This document shows positions 25,301 through 33,714 of a stretch of 64,000 nucleotides of DNA, piece by piece. Position 1 is the first letter of the stretch. Each line of letters begins with the position of its first letter. Source of the stretch: Thermococcus sp. 18S1. Its GTDB lineage: Archaea > Methanobacteriota_B > Thermococci > Thermococcales > Thermococcaceae. The DNA lies in assembly GCF_012027645.1 (NCBI RefSeq), contig NZ_SNUU01000001.1:868001-932000 (forward strand). The letters run 5' to 3'. Made by a program: the position numbers and the translations under genes. Under the pieces are notes generated by a model. That model was not told the DNA's origin and ran no database searches. It saw only the letters and a list, made by a program, of their open reading frames with translations.

Positions 25301-26620
25301 ATGCGAAGGATTGTGGTTTTCACAATGCTTCTGGTTCTCTTGTCCGGCACTGTCGCGGCGGTTCACGACAACGGTGGCAGCTCTTCGGGGTACTGGGTTG
25401 ACGTTGCTACCGATGGATTTGACAACGGTTACTACCTTATCGTTTGGAGCAACGGATCTGGAGCCTTTGGGGCACTATACCAGATCCGCGATAATACTCT
25501 AGTAGACAACGTGACTGTTGATAATCTTGACAAGGCGTTCCAAATTGGGATAGCCTCAAAGTTGAGTGGGGTTATTGGTGGTCATCTTGAGGACAACAAA
25601 TACCTTATAGTTTGGAAGAGAAACTCTACCAAACATCTCTATGGCAGGCTTTATGACTATCAGGGAAACCCACTGACTGACGTATTCCAGATATACGGTG
25701 AGAATCCCGTGGGGGACTACGTTGGGGTCAGCTACGGTGGTGGGTACTTCGTGGTTCTCTTTGGCAGGGCATACGCCAGTGCTAGGAATGAGCTCTATTA
25801 CGCTGTTATAGACGAGAACGGCAACATTGTGGACTCGGGTTTGCTGTTTGATGGAAAGGACAGGTACACAAACGGGGGGGCAATAAAGTATCTCTCCCTT
25901 GGTTATAACCCGGATCTTGGTGTTTTTGGTGCGGTGTTCAGAGTGGCTGACGATTCCGGGAACTATGAGGTGGGCTTTTTGAAGTTCAAGCTCCTGTCCA
26001 ACGGTCATGTTGATACCAGCTCGATAGGGTACACCACTATCGACCCGCCAACTTCAAAAGATGCATATCACACCTCCATGGCTTACACCAACGGCGGTTT
26101 CCTGGCGGCATACTCCAGGTCCGGTGGAACTTCTGAGAGGCTTGTCTGGTACACCCGTCCCGTTTACATTGCCGATGATGGCTCCGTTTCCCTTGGAAGC
26201 ACCACCCAGCTCTTCACGAACTACAACGCCGGCCACGGGGATTTGACCTTTGTAGAGAACGGCACTAATGACTACCTGGTGTTTGTCTGGGAGCTCAGGG
26301 ACAATCCTGATGACAACAACGACCCATTCTACCTGAACATTCAGCGGCTGAAGCCCGACGGGACACCATTGGGCAGTGCCGAGACGTTAATCAAGGAATC
26401 CAACAGCAAACGAAACCCGGCAATTGTGGCAAAGCCGGCCCATTCTCCAGAGACCTATATTGTAGTCTGGATCGACGATACTGCCGACAAAGTTCAGAAC
26501 TCCGAGTATTTCTATGATTTAAGCGAGGTGAGCACGACGAACGAGGTTCCGTTCTTCGGCAACATGGCCGTTGCTGCTCTGATACTCCTGGGAGGCCTCT
26601 GGCTCTTCAGGCGCCGCTGA
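25301..26620 (+). CDS. Surface-anchored beta-rich protein with C-terminal sorting-like tail
   Basis: 439 residues from ATG 25301, chosen because GGTGGTG (25291-25297) precedes it. Residues 1-19 are a signal peptide (RRIVVFTMLLVLLSGTVAA). The body is beta-strand rich with repeats of a tryptophan/DNxxYLIVW pattern (for example GHLEDNKYLIVWKRN, FVENGTNDYLVFVWELRD, YIVVWIDD), suggesting a propeller-like fold. The C-terminus is VPFFGN, a hydrophobic span and RRR, the form of an archaeal tail anchor or an archaeosortase-type signal. A TATA element (CTTTTTATTTTT) lies just upstream. Exposed on the cell surface; function unknown. Confidence 0.75.
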   Translation: MRRIVVFTMLLVLLSGTVAAVHDNGGSSSGYWVDVATDGFDNGYYLIVWSNGSGAFGALYQIRDNTLVDNVTVDNLDKAFQIGIASKLSGVIGGHLEDNKYLIVWKRNSTKHLYGRLYDYQGNPLTDVFQIYGENPVGDYVGVSYGGGYFVVLFGRAYASARNELYYAVIDENGNIVDSGLLFDGKDRYTNGGAIKYLSLGYNPDLGVFGAVFRVADDSGNYEVGFLKFKLLSNGHVDTSSIGYTTIDPPTSKDAYHTSMAYTNGGFLAAYSRSGGTSERLVWYTRPVYIADDGSVSLGSTTQLFTNYNAGHGDLTFVENGTNDYLVFVWELRDNPDDNNDPFYLNIQRLKPDGTPLGSAETLIKESNSKRNPAIVAKPAHSPETYIVVWIDDTADKVQNSEYFYDLSEVSTTNEVPFFGNMAVAALILLGGLWLFRRR

Positions 26621-26674
26621 ACTTTAAAGGCAACCCTTTTAACTACATCTTCTTTTTATGCTCTGGCGAGGGCC

Positions 26675-28075
26675 ATGACCAGCGTTGGAATCATTGGAAG
26701 CGGTGCCGCGGGATTAACCGCCGCAATAGCCCTTGCGAGACGGGGCTTCGACGTGACGGTCATCGGGAGGGGAATAAAGGAGAGCAACTCCTACCTCGCC
26801 CAGGCCGGGATAGCCTTTCCCATCCTCAACGGTGATTCTCCTAAAGCTCACGTTCTGGACACTATCAGGGCCGGCAAGTACCTCAACGATGAAGAGGTTG
26901 TGTGGAGCGTAATCTCAAAGGCGAGCGAGGCCTACGAGTTTCTCCTCTCGATAGGGCTGGAGTTCGAGACCAACGAGACCGAGGGGGGTCACTCATTCCA
27001 CCGCGTCTTCACCGTAAGGAACGAGACCGGAAAGCACCTCATGAAAGTCCTCTATCTGGCCGCCAGGGAAGCGGGCGTTCACTTCGTCGAGGACATTGCC
27101 GAGGAGCTGGCTGTGAGAGAGGGCAAGGCCTACGGGGTCTTTCTCGACGGAGAGCTTCTTACCTTCGATGCTACTATTATAGCCACCGGCGGATTTGCCT
27201 CGCTCTTCAAGTACACCGCCGGTTCGCCCCTCAACCTTGGGGTTCTAATCGGTGATGCCATAATGAAGGGCTCCCCCGCGAGGGACCTGGAGTTCGTCCA
27301 GTTCCACCCGACCGGCTACATCGGGAAAAGAGGCGTTTTCCTCGTCAGCGAGGCCGTCCGCGGTGCCGGGGCAAAGCTGGTGACGGAAGACGGGGAGCGC
27401 TTCGTTAACGAGCTCTCCACGAGGGACATCGTTGCGAGGGCCATTTACCGCCAGATGAAAGCTGGTAAGAGGGTCTTCCTCGACGCAACGGGCATAGAGG
27501 ACTTCAAGAAAAGTTTCCCTCAGATATACGCTTTCCTGGGGAAGGACGGCATCGATCCGGCTGAAGACCTAATCCCGGTCTCCCCGATAGCCCACTACAC
27601 CATCGGCGGGATAGCGGTCGACCTCTGGTACAGGACGGCAATCGAGAACCTCTACGCTGTCGGAGAGGCCATGAGCAACGGCTTCCACGGGGCGAACAGA
27701 TTGGCGAGCAACTCCCTCCTTGAGTGCCTCGTTTCCGGCCTTGAGGTTGCACGAACCATAGCGAGGGACAGGCCAAAGCTCGGCGAGGTTCGGGAGATTC
27801 CGTACCGCTTCGATTCACTGGGGGACGTCGATTCCATCAGGGAGATACTCTGGGAGCATGCTGGCATTGTGAGGAGCGGTCCCTCTTTGAGGGAAGGCTT
27901 AGAGAAGCTCGATTCGGTTGAGATGGATCCGAGGTTAAAGCTGCTTGCGGGCGGAGTCCTTGAGTGTGCCCTCGCGAGGGAAGAAAGCAGGGGCGCCCAC
28001 TACCGCGAGGACTTTCCGGCCATGAGCAAATCCTTCGAGAGACCGAGCTTCTTCGACGGGAGGTGCAGGCTTTAG
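26675..28075 (+). CDS. nadB: L-aspartate oxidase
   Basis: 466 residues. It oxidises L-aspartate to iminoaspartate, the first step of de novo NAD synthesis, with FAD. The FAD dinucleotide fold is at the N-terminus (GIIGSGAAGLTAAIALARR), followed by the substrate-site motifs HSFHRVF, FVQFHPTG and the HGANRLASNSLLE segment of the succinate dehydrogenase/NadB flavoprotein family. At 466 residues it is shorter than bacterial NadB (about 540) because the C-terminal helical domain is reduced, as in other archaeal forms. The product goes to NadA (30131-31039), from which it is separated here by three genes. Confidence 0.93.
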   Translation: MTSVGIIGSGAAGLTAAIALARRGFDVTVIGRGIKESNSYLAQAGIAFPILNGDSPKAHVLDTIRAGKYLNDEEVVWSVISKASEAYEFLLSIGLEFETNETEGGHSFHRVFTVRNETGKHLMKVLYLAAREAGVHFVEDIAEELAVREGKAYGVFLDGELLTFDATIIATGGFASLFKYTAGSPLNLGVLIGDAIMKGSPARDLEFVQFHPTGYIGKRGVFLVSEAVRGAGAKLVTEDGERFVNELSTRDIVARAIYRQMKAGKRVFLDATGIEDFKKSFPQIYAFLGKDGIDPAEDLIPVSPIAHYTIGGIAVDLWYRTAIENLYAVGEAMSNGFHGANRLASNSLLECLVSGLEVARTIARDRPKLGEVREIPYRFDSLGDVDSIREILWEHAGIVRSGPSLREGLEKLDSVEMDPRLKLLAGGVLECALAREESRGAHYREDFPAMSKSFERPSFFDGRCRL

Positions 28076-28126
28076 TTTCGGGTCATGTTTATAACCCCTT
28101 GGCTTAGAGTATGTGTAGGTGATAGT

Positions 28127-28327
28127 ATGCCAAAGGCCATAGAGGCCGTTTATGAAAATGGGGTCATAAAACCTCTGAAACCTCTCCACTTGCCCTCCAA
28201 AAGGATAATTGTCTATATTGAGGAGAGGAAATTCTCCCAGCTCATAGATGAGCTCGAACTTGAGGCGAGGGAGGAGATAGATGTCAGCATCGACGCCGTG
28301 AGGGGTCGGGATGAAAGTAGTTCTTGA
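28127..28327 (+). CDS. DUF104 (AF2212-type) antitoxin
   Basis: 66 residues from ATG 28127 (GGTGATAGT upstream). It is a typical DUF104 protein: AIEAVYENGVIKPLKPLHLP, then a strand IIVYIEERK and a helical acidic tail expected to bind the toxin. Such proteins are partners of PIN-domain RNases in archaea. The gene overlaps the PIN gene by 17 bp, so the two are coupled. A frameshifted relative lies at 12506-12681. Confidence 0.88.
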   Translation: MPKAIEAVYENGVIKPLKPLHLPSKRIIVYIEERKFSQLIDELELEAREEIDVSIDAVRGRDESSS

Positions 28328-28781
28328 CACGAGCGTCATCGCTAAGGCGCTGATGAAGCCCAGAAGATCCCTTCCGCAAAATGTCCTTGAGCGCGAGCTC
28401 AAGACTCACGAGAAGGCAAGGCTGGTTGTGAAACTGTGCGACTCCCATGATGTTTCTATTCCTTTGGCTGGTCTCGTTGAAGTTGCGAGTGTTCTGAGGA
28501 GAAATGGACATTCGAAAGTTATTCACACTGTTATTGAGTCCCTCTCGGTCTCCTATGAGATAGTCCAGGAGGAACTTATCTTCGAAACGGCACTTGATGT
28601 GGCATCACAAACCGGTGCCTCCGGCTTTGACACGTATTTCATAGCGTTGGCGCTTCTAAAAGATGCATTGCTTATTACCGATGACCTCAAAATGTTCAAG
28701 CATTCCACAGACATCGGGATTAAGTCGGTTCTTCTGAGAGACACCACCATAGAAGACCTCCAGGAGCTTCTTAAGCCCTAG
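28311..28781 (+). CDS. PIN-domain ribonuclease toxin (VapC-like)
   Basis: 156 residues. The PIN fold is clear: MKVVLDTSVIAKAL with Asp6, Glu57 in GLVEVAS, Asp107 in SGFDTYFIALA and Asp124/125 in LITDDLKM, the four acidic residues of the metal site. These enzymes cleave RNA (often tRNA or rRNA) to halt growth and are held by the antitoxin encoded just upstream. The DUF104-PIN pair sits between nadB and the DUF401 permease, splitting what looks like a nad gene group. Confidence 0.9.
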   Translation: MKVVLDTSVIAKALMKPRRSLPQNVLERELKTHEKARLVVKLCDSHDVSIPLAGLVEVASVLRRNGHSKVIHTVIESLSVSYEIVQEELIFETALDVASQTGASGFDTYFIALALLKDALLITDDLKMFKHSTDIGIKSVLLRDTTIEDLQELLKP

Positions 28782-28900
28782 CCGGAGATTACTGAAAGCG
28801 CATGGACAACCTTTGAGAGATATGTTCAATCGACGGAAGGTGCAGGCTCTAACCAAAGGTTTAAATTCTCATCGAATCCTTATCATGCCCGGTGAAACGA

Positions 28901-30088
28901 GTGGAACTGCTCTACCTCATCGCCTCCTTCGCGATAGTAATAGCTCTCATCTGGCTTAAAATCAACATTGGCGTCTCGATATTCGTCGGTTCTCTAGTGC
29001 TGGCCTTCCTGTTTGGAATGAGTCCCGGGGATGCCGTTGCGGCCCTTTACCACTCCGCCACCTCGTGGGAGACGATAAGGCTGGTGCTCATAATAGCCTT
29101 CATCATGGGTATGACCTCTGTCTTCTCCCAGATAGGCTACCTGAAGGACATGGAAACGGCGGCGAGCAACCTCTTTCCCAAGGCCAAGTACTCCCTGGCC
29201 ATGCTTCCGGCCCTCATCGGGCTTATGCCCATGCCCGCCGGTGCATTGGTCTCGGCCCCCATGATAGAGCCGGTCGCCGGGAAGTTCGAGATGAGCCCCA
29301 CTGACAAGACCCTCGTCAACTACTGGTTCAGGCATGTATGGGAGCACTCGTGGCCAATGTACCAGGCCATAGTCATCGCCTCGGCCCTCGTTGGAATCTC
29401 GATACGGGAGATGAGCACCAAGATGTTTCCCCTGACGATTCTTATGGCGCTCATCGGCTACGTCCTCCTCATCCGCCCACTTCCGGATGCCGGTTCCGGG
29501 GAGGGAGACGTCAAAACCGGCCTCAGGCTTCTCCTGAAGAGCACCTCTCCAATACTGATAATCATACTCGCCTCCATAGTTCTCGGCTTGGATATGGTCT
29601 ACGGCGCTTTCCTGGGCTTTATCGCAGCCCTCATCCCCAACCTTAGAAGGGTGGACGTGAAGAAGGTGCTCGCCTATGCCCTCCAGCCTAAGATAGTCTT
29701 CCTTCTCGTTGCGGTGATGTACTTCAAATACGTGCTCCAGGTTACGGGGGCGGTTGAGACGCTTCCGAACGCCATGATATCAATGAACCTGCCGGTCGTC
29801 CTCGTTCTCATGGTGACGCCCTTCATCGTTGGCCTTATGACGGGCATAAGCTTCGCCTACGTGGGCATGACCTTTCCCCTGCTCCTGCCTTTCTTTACCA
29901 GCTTTGACATGGTGGCGCTCGCTTACCTGAGCGGCTACATGGGCATGCTCTTCAGTCCCGTGCACCTCTGCTTCGTGTTCTCGGCCGAATACTACGGGGC
30001 TGAACTCAGGAGGGTCTACCTGCGGCTCCTTCCTCCGGCACTGCTCCTCTTCGCTGGGGGCGTTGCCTACATAGCCCTCGTTCTCTGA
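28901..30088 (+). CDS. DUF401-family membrane transporter
   Basis: About 395 residues and 10-11 hydrophobic spans. The start is given as GTG 28901, which has GGTGA at 28891-28895; GTG 28892 as a leaderless start is the alternative. The sequence GLMPMPAGALVSAPMIEPV and NYWFRHVWEHSWPMYQ are strongly conserved-looking polar loops within the membrane, typical of the DUF401 group in the ion transporter/anion permease clan. Its place between nadB and nadAC suggests transport of an NAD precursor or of aspartate-like acids, which is only inference from position. Confidence 0.8.
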   Translation: MELLYLIASFAIVIALIWLKINIGVSIFVGSLVLAFLFGMSPGDAVAALYHSATSWETIRLVLIIAFIMGMTSVFSQIGYLKDMETAASNLFPKAKYSLAMLPALIGLMPMPAGALVSAPMIEPVAGKFEMSPTDKTLVNYWFRHVWEHSWPMYQAIVIASALVGISIREMSTKMFPLTILMALIGYVLLIRPLPDAGSGEGDVKTGLRLLLKSTSPILIIILASIVLGLDMVYGAFLGFIAALIPNLRRVDVKKVLAYALQPKIVFLLVAVMYFKYVLQVTGAVETLPNAMISMNLPVVLVLMVTPFIVGLMTGISFAYVGMTFPLLLPFFTSFDMVALAYLSGYMGMLFSPVHLCFVFSAEYYGAELRRVYLRLLPPALLLFAGGVAYIALVL

Positions 30089-30102
30089 AAGCTTTTATAC
30101 CC

Positions 30103-30119
30103 TGGAACATAGCATTCCA
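30103..30119. promoter_or_regulatory. Inverted repeat at the nadA promoter
   Basis: TGGAA and TTCCA flank a 7-bp spacer, just downstream of the TATA element (GCTTTTATACC, about 30091-30101) and therefore on the start site. GGTGA and the ATG at 30131 follow. A repressor responding to NAD or its precursors could bind here; the repeat is short, so it may be chance. No clear copy was found before nadB. Confidence 0.35.
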
Positions 30120-30130
30120 CAGGTGAGACC

Positions 30131-31039
30131 ATGAAGATGGAGGAGCTCGTGCGGGAGATTGAACGCCTGAAGGAGGAGCGCAACGCTATAATAATGGCCC
30201 ACAACTACCAGCTGCCTGAAATCCAGGACATAGCCGACTTCCTTGGCGACAGCCTTGAGCTCGCGAGGAAGGCAGTCAACGTTGATGCCGACGTCATAGT
30301 CTTCGCGGGAGTAGACTTCATGGCCGAGACCGCGAAGATCCTCAATCCCGAAAAGACTGTCCTGCTCCCGAGCAAAAGGGCCACCTGCGCCATGGCCAAC
30401 ATGCTGAAGGTCGAGCACATCCTCAGGGCCAAGGAGCAGTATCCGGACGCTCCGGTGGTTCTCTACGTAAACACCACCGCCGAGACCAAGGCCTACGCCG
30501 ACGTGACGGTGACCTCAGCCAACGCGGTCAAAATAGTTGAAAAGCTCGATTCCGATGTCATAATCTTCGGCCCCGATAAGAATCTGGCGAACTACGTGGC
30601 CAAACAGACCGGCAAGAGGGTCATTCCTGTACCAGAGTACGGGCACTGCTACGTTCACAGACAGTTCACCCTTGAGGACGTCGAACGCGCTAGGAAGCTC
30701 TATCCCAACGCCAAGCTGATGGTTCACCCCGAGTGCGAGCCGGAAGTGCAGGAAAGGGCCGACATAATAGTCTCCACGGGAGGAATGATAAGGCGCGCGA
30801 AGGAGTGGAACGAGTGGGTCGTCTTCACGGAGCACGAGATGGTCTACAGGCTCGGGAAGCTCTACCCCGATATCAAGTTCCACCCGGCCAAGGAGGACGC
30901 CGTCTGCATAGGAATGAAGGCCATAACGCTCAACCACATATACGAGGCCCTCAGGGACATGAAGTACGAGGTTGAAGTGCCGGAGGAGATAGCCCAGAAG
31001 GCCAGGAAGGCCATCGAGAGAATGCTGGAGATGAGCTGA
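30131..31039 (+). CDS. nadA: Quinolinate synthase
   Basis: 302 residues, the usual length of the archaeal single-[4Fe-4S] enzyme. It condenses iminoaspartate from NadB with dihydroxyacetone phosphate to give quinolinate. Cluster ligands are expected at Cys86 (ATCAMAN), Cys173 (YGHCYVH) and Cys259 (DAVCIGM), matching the three-cysteine pattern of Pyrococcus NadA, and the substrate-binding HNYQ (24-27) and STGGM (215-219) motifs are present. GGTGA precedes the ATG. It is 1 bp from nadC. Confidence 0.96.
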   Translation: MKMEELVREIERLKEERNAIIMAHNYQLPEIQDIADFLGDSLELARKAVNVDADVIVFAGVDFMAETAKILNPEKTVLLPSKRATCAMANMLKVEHILRAKEQYPDAPVVLYVNTTAETKAYADVTVTSANAVKIVEKLDSDVIIFGPDKNLANYVAKQTGKRVIPVPEYGHCYVHRQFTLEDVERARKLYPNAKLMVHPECEPEVQERADIIVSTGGMIRRAKEWNEWVVFTEHEMVYRLGKLYPDIKFHPAKEDAVCIGMKAITLNHIYEALRDMKYEVEVPEEIAQKARKAIERMLEMS

Positions 31040-31040
31040 G

Positions 31041-31874
31041 ATGGTGCCTCTCTCCTATCTCCTTCGCTTCATCGAGGAGGACGCTCCCTTCGGCGACGTC
31101 ACGAGCGAGGCGGTGGTTCCGGAGGGAATCAATGCTAAGGCCGTAATCATAGCCAAGGGGGAAGGGGTTATAGCGGGCGTTGAGGAGGCCAAAGCCCTGT
31201 TCGAACACTTCGGGGTTAAAGTTGAGGTCAGAAAACATGACGGGGAGAGAGTGGGGAAGGGAGATGCCATCCTTGAGCTTGAAGGGGACGCACGCTCCAT
31301 ACTCCTCGTCGAGAGAACCGCTTTGAACGTCATGGGCAGGATGAGCGGCATAGCCACCGAGGTCAGAAGGCTGGTCGATAAGGTTAAGGCCGTGAATCCC
31401 AAGGTTCGCGTTGCCGGAACCAGGAAGACCCTCCTCAAGCCGCTGGATAAGAGGGCGATACTCATCGGCGGCGGCGAGCCGCACCGCTTCTCGCTGAGCG
31501 ACGCGATACTCATAAAGGACAACCATCTCGCTCTAGTCCCCCTGGAGGAAGCCATAAGGCGCGCCAAGGCATTCAGCGTTTACAAGGTCGTCGAGGTCGA
31601 AGTTGAGAGTCTTGAGGATGCCATTAAAGCGGCAAAGGCTGGAGCCGATGTTGTGATGCTCGACAACATGAGTCCGGTCGAGATAGCCGGGACGATAGAG
31701 GCTCTAAAGCGCGAGGGTCTTCGCGATAGGGTGAAGATCGAGGTCTCCGGCGGAATAACCCCCGAAAACATCGAGGAGTACGCCAGGCTTGACATCGACG
31801 TCATAAGCCTCGGCTACCTCACGCATTCCGTCAAGAACTTCGACGTCAGCCTTGAGATAATTGGAAAGGTATGA
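31041..31874 (+). CDS. nadC: Nicotinate-nucleotide pyrophosphorylase (quinolinate phosphoribosyltransferase)
   Basis: 277 residues. It converts quinolinate and PRPP to nicotinate mononucleotide. The type II phosphoribosyltransferase pattern is present: ERTALNVMGRMSGIAT, the basic GTRKTLLKPLDKRA, HRFSLSDAILIKDNH, then EVEVESLEDA and VMLDNMSP, and the phosphate-binding EVSGGITPENI. The ATG follows the nadA stop by one base, so translation is coupled. Confidence 0.96.
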   Translation: MVPLSYLLRFIEEDAPFGDVTSEAVVPEGINAKAVIIAKGEGVIAGVEEAKALFEHFGVKVEVRKHDGERVGKGDAILELEGDARSILLVERTALNVMGRMSGIATEVRRLVDKVKAVNPKVRVAGTRKTLLKPLDKRAILIGGGEPHRFSLSDAILIKDNHLALVPLEEAIRRAKAFSVYKVVEVEVESLEDAIKAAKAGADVVMLDNMSPVEIAGTIEALKREGLRDRVKIEVSGGITPENIEEYARLDIDVISLGYLTHSVKNFDVSLEIIGKV

Positions 31875-31952
31875 GCAAAGGTTTTTCATCTATTTTTCGA
31901 TTCTTCCGATATCTTTTTCGGTCCCTTGAACCTTCTCCGCGGCAAGGTTTAT

Positions 31953-31995
31953 ATTCAAGTTTTTTCTTGAATAATATTGCAAGTCATAACTTGAA
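31953..31995. promoter_or_regulatory. Double palindromic operator of pdxST
   Basis: ATTCAAG (31953-31959) and CTTGAAT (31966-31972) form a perfect 7-bp inverted repeat with a T6 spacer. A second palindrome, CAAGT-CATA-ACTTG (31980-31993), lies with its centre 24 bp further on. The half-site CTTGAA also occurs at 31925-31930 and 31990-31995. The TATA element (GGTTTATATTC, about 31947-31956) touches the first repeat and the coding start follows at 32008, so this is a likely repressor site for vitamin B6 synthesis. Confidence 0.6.
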
Positions 31996-32007
31996 ATGGT
32001 GATGCCC

Positions 32008-33015
32008 ATGGGAAAGCTCCACGTTATAGAGGCCAAGGGTACGGACAGGCTCAAGAGGGGCTTCGCCAAGATGGTTAAGGGCGGAGTGATAATGGACGTC
32101 ACGAACGCCGAGCAGGCCAGAATAGCGGAGGAAGCCGGCGCGGTTTCTGTTATGGCGCTCCACATGGTTCCCGCGGACATAAGAAGGGCCGGCGGCGTTG
32201 CCAGAATGGCCCCCGTTGAGAAGATTCGGGAAATAATGGATGCGGTGACGATCCCGGTCATGGCGAAGGTAAGGATCGGCCACGTGGCCGAGGCCAGAAT
32301 CCTTGAGGCCCTCGGCGTCGACATGATAGATGAAAGCGAGGTTCTGACACCCGCCGATCCGTATTTCCACATAGACAAGAGGGAGTTCAGCGTCCCCTTC
32401 GTCTGCGGCGCCAGAAACCTCGGCGAGGCTGTGAGGAGGATATGGGAAGGCTCGGCCATGATCAGAACCAAGGGTGAGGCCGGAACCGGCAACATAGTTG
32501 AGGCAGTAAGGCACGTCCGCCTCGTCGCCGAGGGCATAAGGCGGATTCAGGCCATGACCGATGAGCAGGTCTACGGGGTTGCCGAGAAGTTCGCCGAGCC
32601 TTACGTCAGGCTCTCGCTCAACGTCAAGGAGATAGCCGGTCTGCCGGCGAAGGTTCTTGAGAATGAACCTGTTTACGGCCACTACACCTACGGCGAGATA
32701 GTCGAGGGGCTTTACCGGATTCTTCTTGAGATAAAGAAGCTCGGCCGCCTTCCGGTCGTTAACTTCGCGGCTGGAGGAGTCGCCACCCCAGCCGACGCTG
32801 CCCTGATGATGGAGATGGGAATGGACGGTGTCTTCGTCGGCTCGGGAATCTTCAAGAGCTCCCAGCCCGAGAAAATGGCCAGGGCTATAGTTGAAGCCGT
32901 CAACCACTGGGATGAGCCGGACGTTTTGGCGGAGATAAGCAGGGAAATCGGCGAGCCGATGCGCGGCAGGGACATTGAAGAACTGGAGGTTCGCCTTGAG
33001 GAGAGGGGCGTCTGA
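32008..33015 (+). CDS. pdxS: Pyridoxal 5'-phosphate synthase lyase subunit
   Basis: 335 residues from ATG 32008 ([12 protein letters not shown]), the usual archaeal length; ATGs at 31996 and 32002 are part of the GGTGATG ribosome-binding region. It makes PLP from ribose 5-phosphate, glyceraldehyde 3-phosphate and ammonia as a dodecamer with PdxT. The Schiff-base lysine lies in VMAKVRIGH, the second in [10 protein letters not shown], and the phosphate site in [15 protein letters not shown] and [11 protein letters not shown]. It is followed by pdxT after 32 bp. Controlled by the palindromes directly upstream. Confidence 0.97.
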   Translation: MGKLHVIEAKGTDRLKRGFAKMVKGGVIMDVTNAEQARIAEEAGAVSVMALHMVPADIRRAGGVARMAPVEKIREIMDAVTIPVMAKVRIGHVAEARILEALGVDMIDESEVLTPADPYFHIDKREFSVPFVCGARNLGEAVRRIWEGSAMIRTKGEAGTGNIVEAVRHVRLVAEGIRRIQAMTDEQVYGVAEKFAEPYVRLSLNVKEIAGLPAKVLENEPVYGHYTYGEIVEGLYRILLEIKKLGRLPVVNFAAGGVATPADAALMMEMGMDGVFVGSGIFKSSQPEKMARAIVEAVNHWDEPDVLAEISREIGEPMRGRDIEELEVRLEERGV

Positions 33016-33047
33016 TCTCTTCTCTGTCTTTTCATGAGGTGGTGAGA

Positions 33048-33641
33048 GTGGTCAGGGTGGGTGTTATCGGCCTTCAGGGTGACGTCAGCGAACACATCGA
33101 GACTGCAAGGAAGGCCCTAGAAAACCTTGGGGTCACCGGTGAAGCTGTCTGGCTCAGGAAACCGGGGCAGCTGGAGGGGATTTCCGCGATCATAATCCCC
33201 GGCGGCGAGAGCACGACGATATCGAGGCTTATGCTGAAAAACGGTCTGTTTGAACCGCTCAAAAAGCTCGGCGAGGAAGGACTTCCCATAATGGGAACCT
33301 GTGCCGGCCTGATAATGCTCTCAAAGGAGGTAATAGGCGCCACTCCGGAGCAGAGGTTCCTCGGGCTCCTCGACGTCAGGGTAAACAGAAACGCCTACGG
33401 CAGGCAGGTGGACAGCTTCGAGGCACCGATAAAGCTGGCCTTCAGTGACGACCCCTTCCCAGGAGTCTTTATCCGCGCCCCGAGGATAGTCGAACTCCTG
33501 AACGATAAGGTCAGGCCGATAGCCTGGCTTGGAGACAGGGTCGTGGGAGTCGAGGCCGGCAACGTAATCGGGCTGGAGTTCCATCCGGAGCTAACGGAGG
33601 ACACAAGGGTTCACGAATACTTCCTTGAGAAGGCGGTATAA
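33048..33641 (+). CDS. pdxT: Pyridoxal 5'-phosphate synthase glutaminase subunit
   Basis: 197 residues from GTG 33048 (MVRVGVIGLQGD), chosen since GGTGGTGA precedes it and the length fits the family. This class I glutamine amidotransferase supplies ammonia to PdxS. The nucleophile is Cys85 in GTCAGLIML, the oxyanion motif is PGGEST (51-56), and the His-Glu pair is in LEFHPEL. Same operon as pdxS. Confidence 0.96.
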   Translation: MVRVGVIGLQGDVSEHIETARKALENLGVTGEAVWLRKPGQLEGISAIIIPGGESTTISRLMLKNGLFEPLKKLGEEGLPIMGTCAGLIMLSKEVIGATPEQRFLGLLDVRVNRNAYGRQVDSFEAPIKLAFSDDPFPGVFIRAPRIVELLNDKVRPIAWLGDRVVGVEAGNVIGLEFHPELTEDTRVHEYFLEKAV

Positions 33642-33714
33642 TCTGAACATTTTTTCATCAATTTTTGCCAGAAAGTTTTTTATTTTTGCCGTTTAAATGT
33701 TTATAGGTGGTAGC

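Noticed and set aside
31984-32907. Open frame of 307 codons antisense to pdxS
   Set aside because: Shadow of a well-supported conserved gene, without its own start signals.
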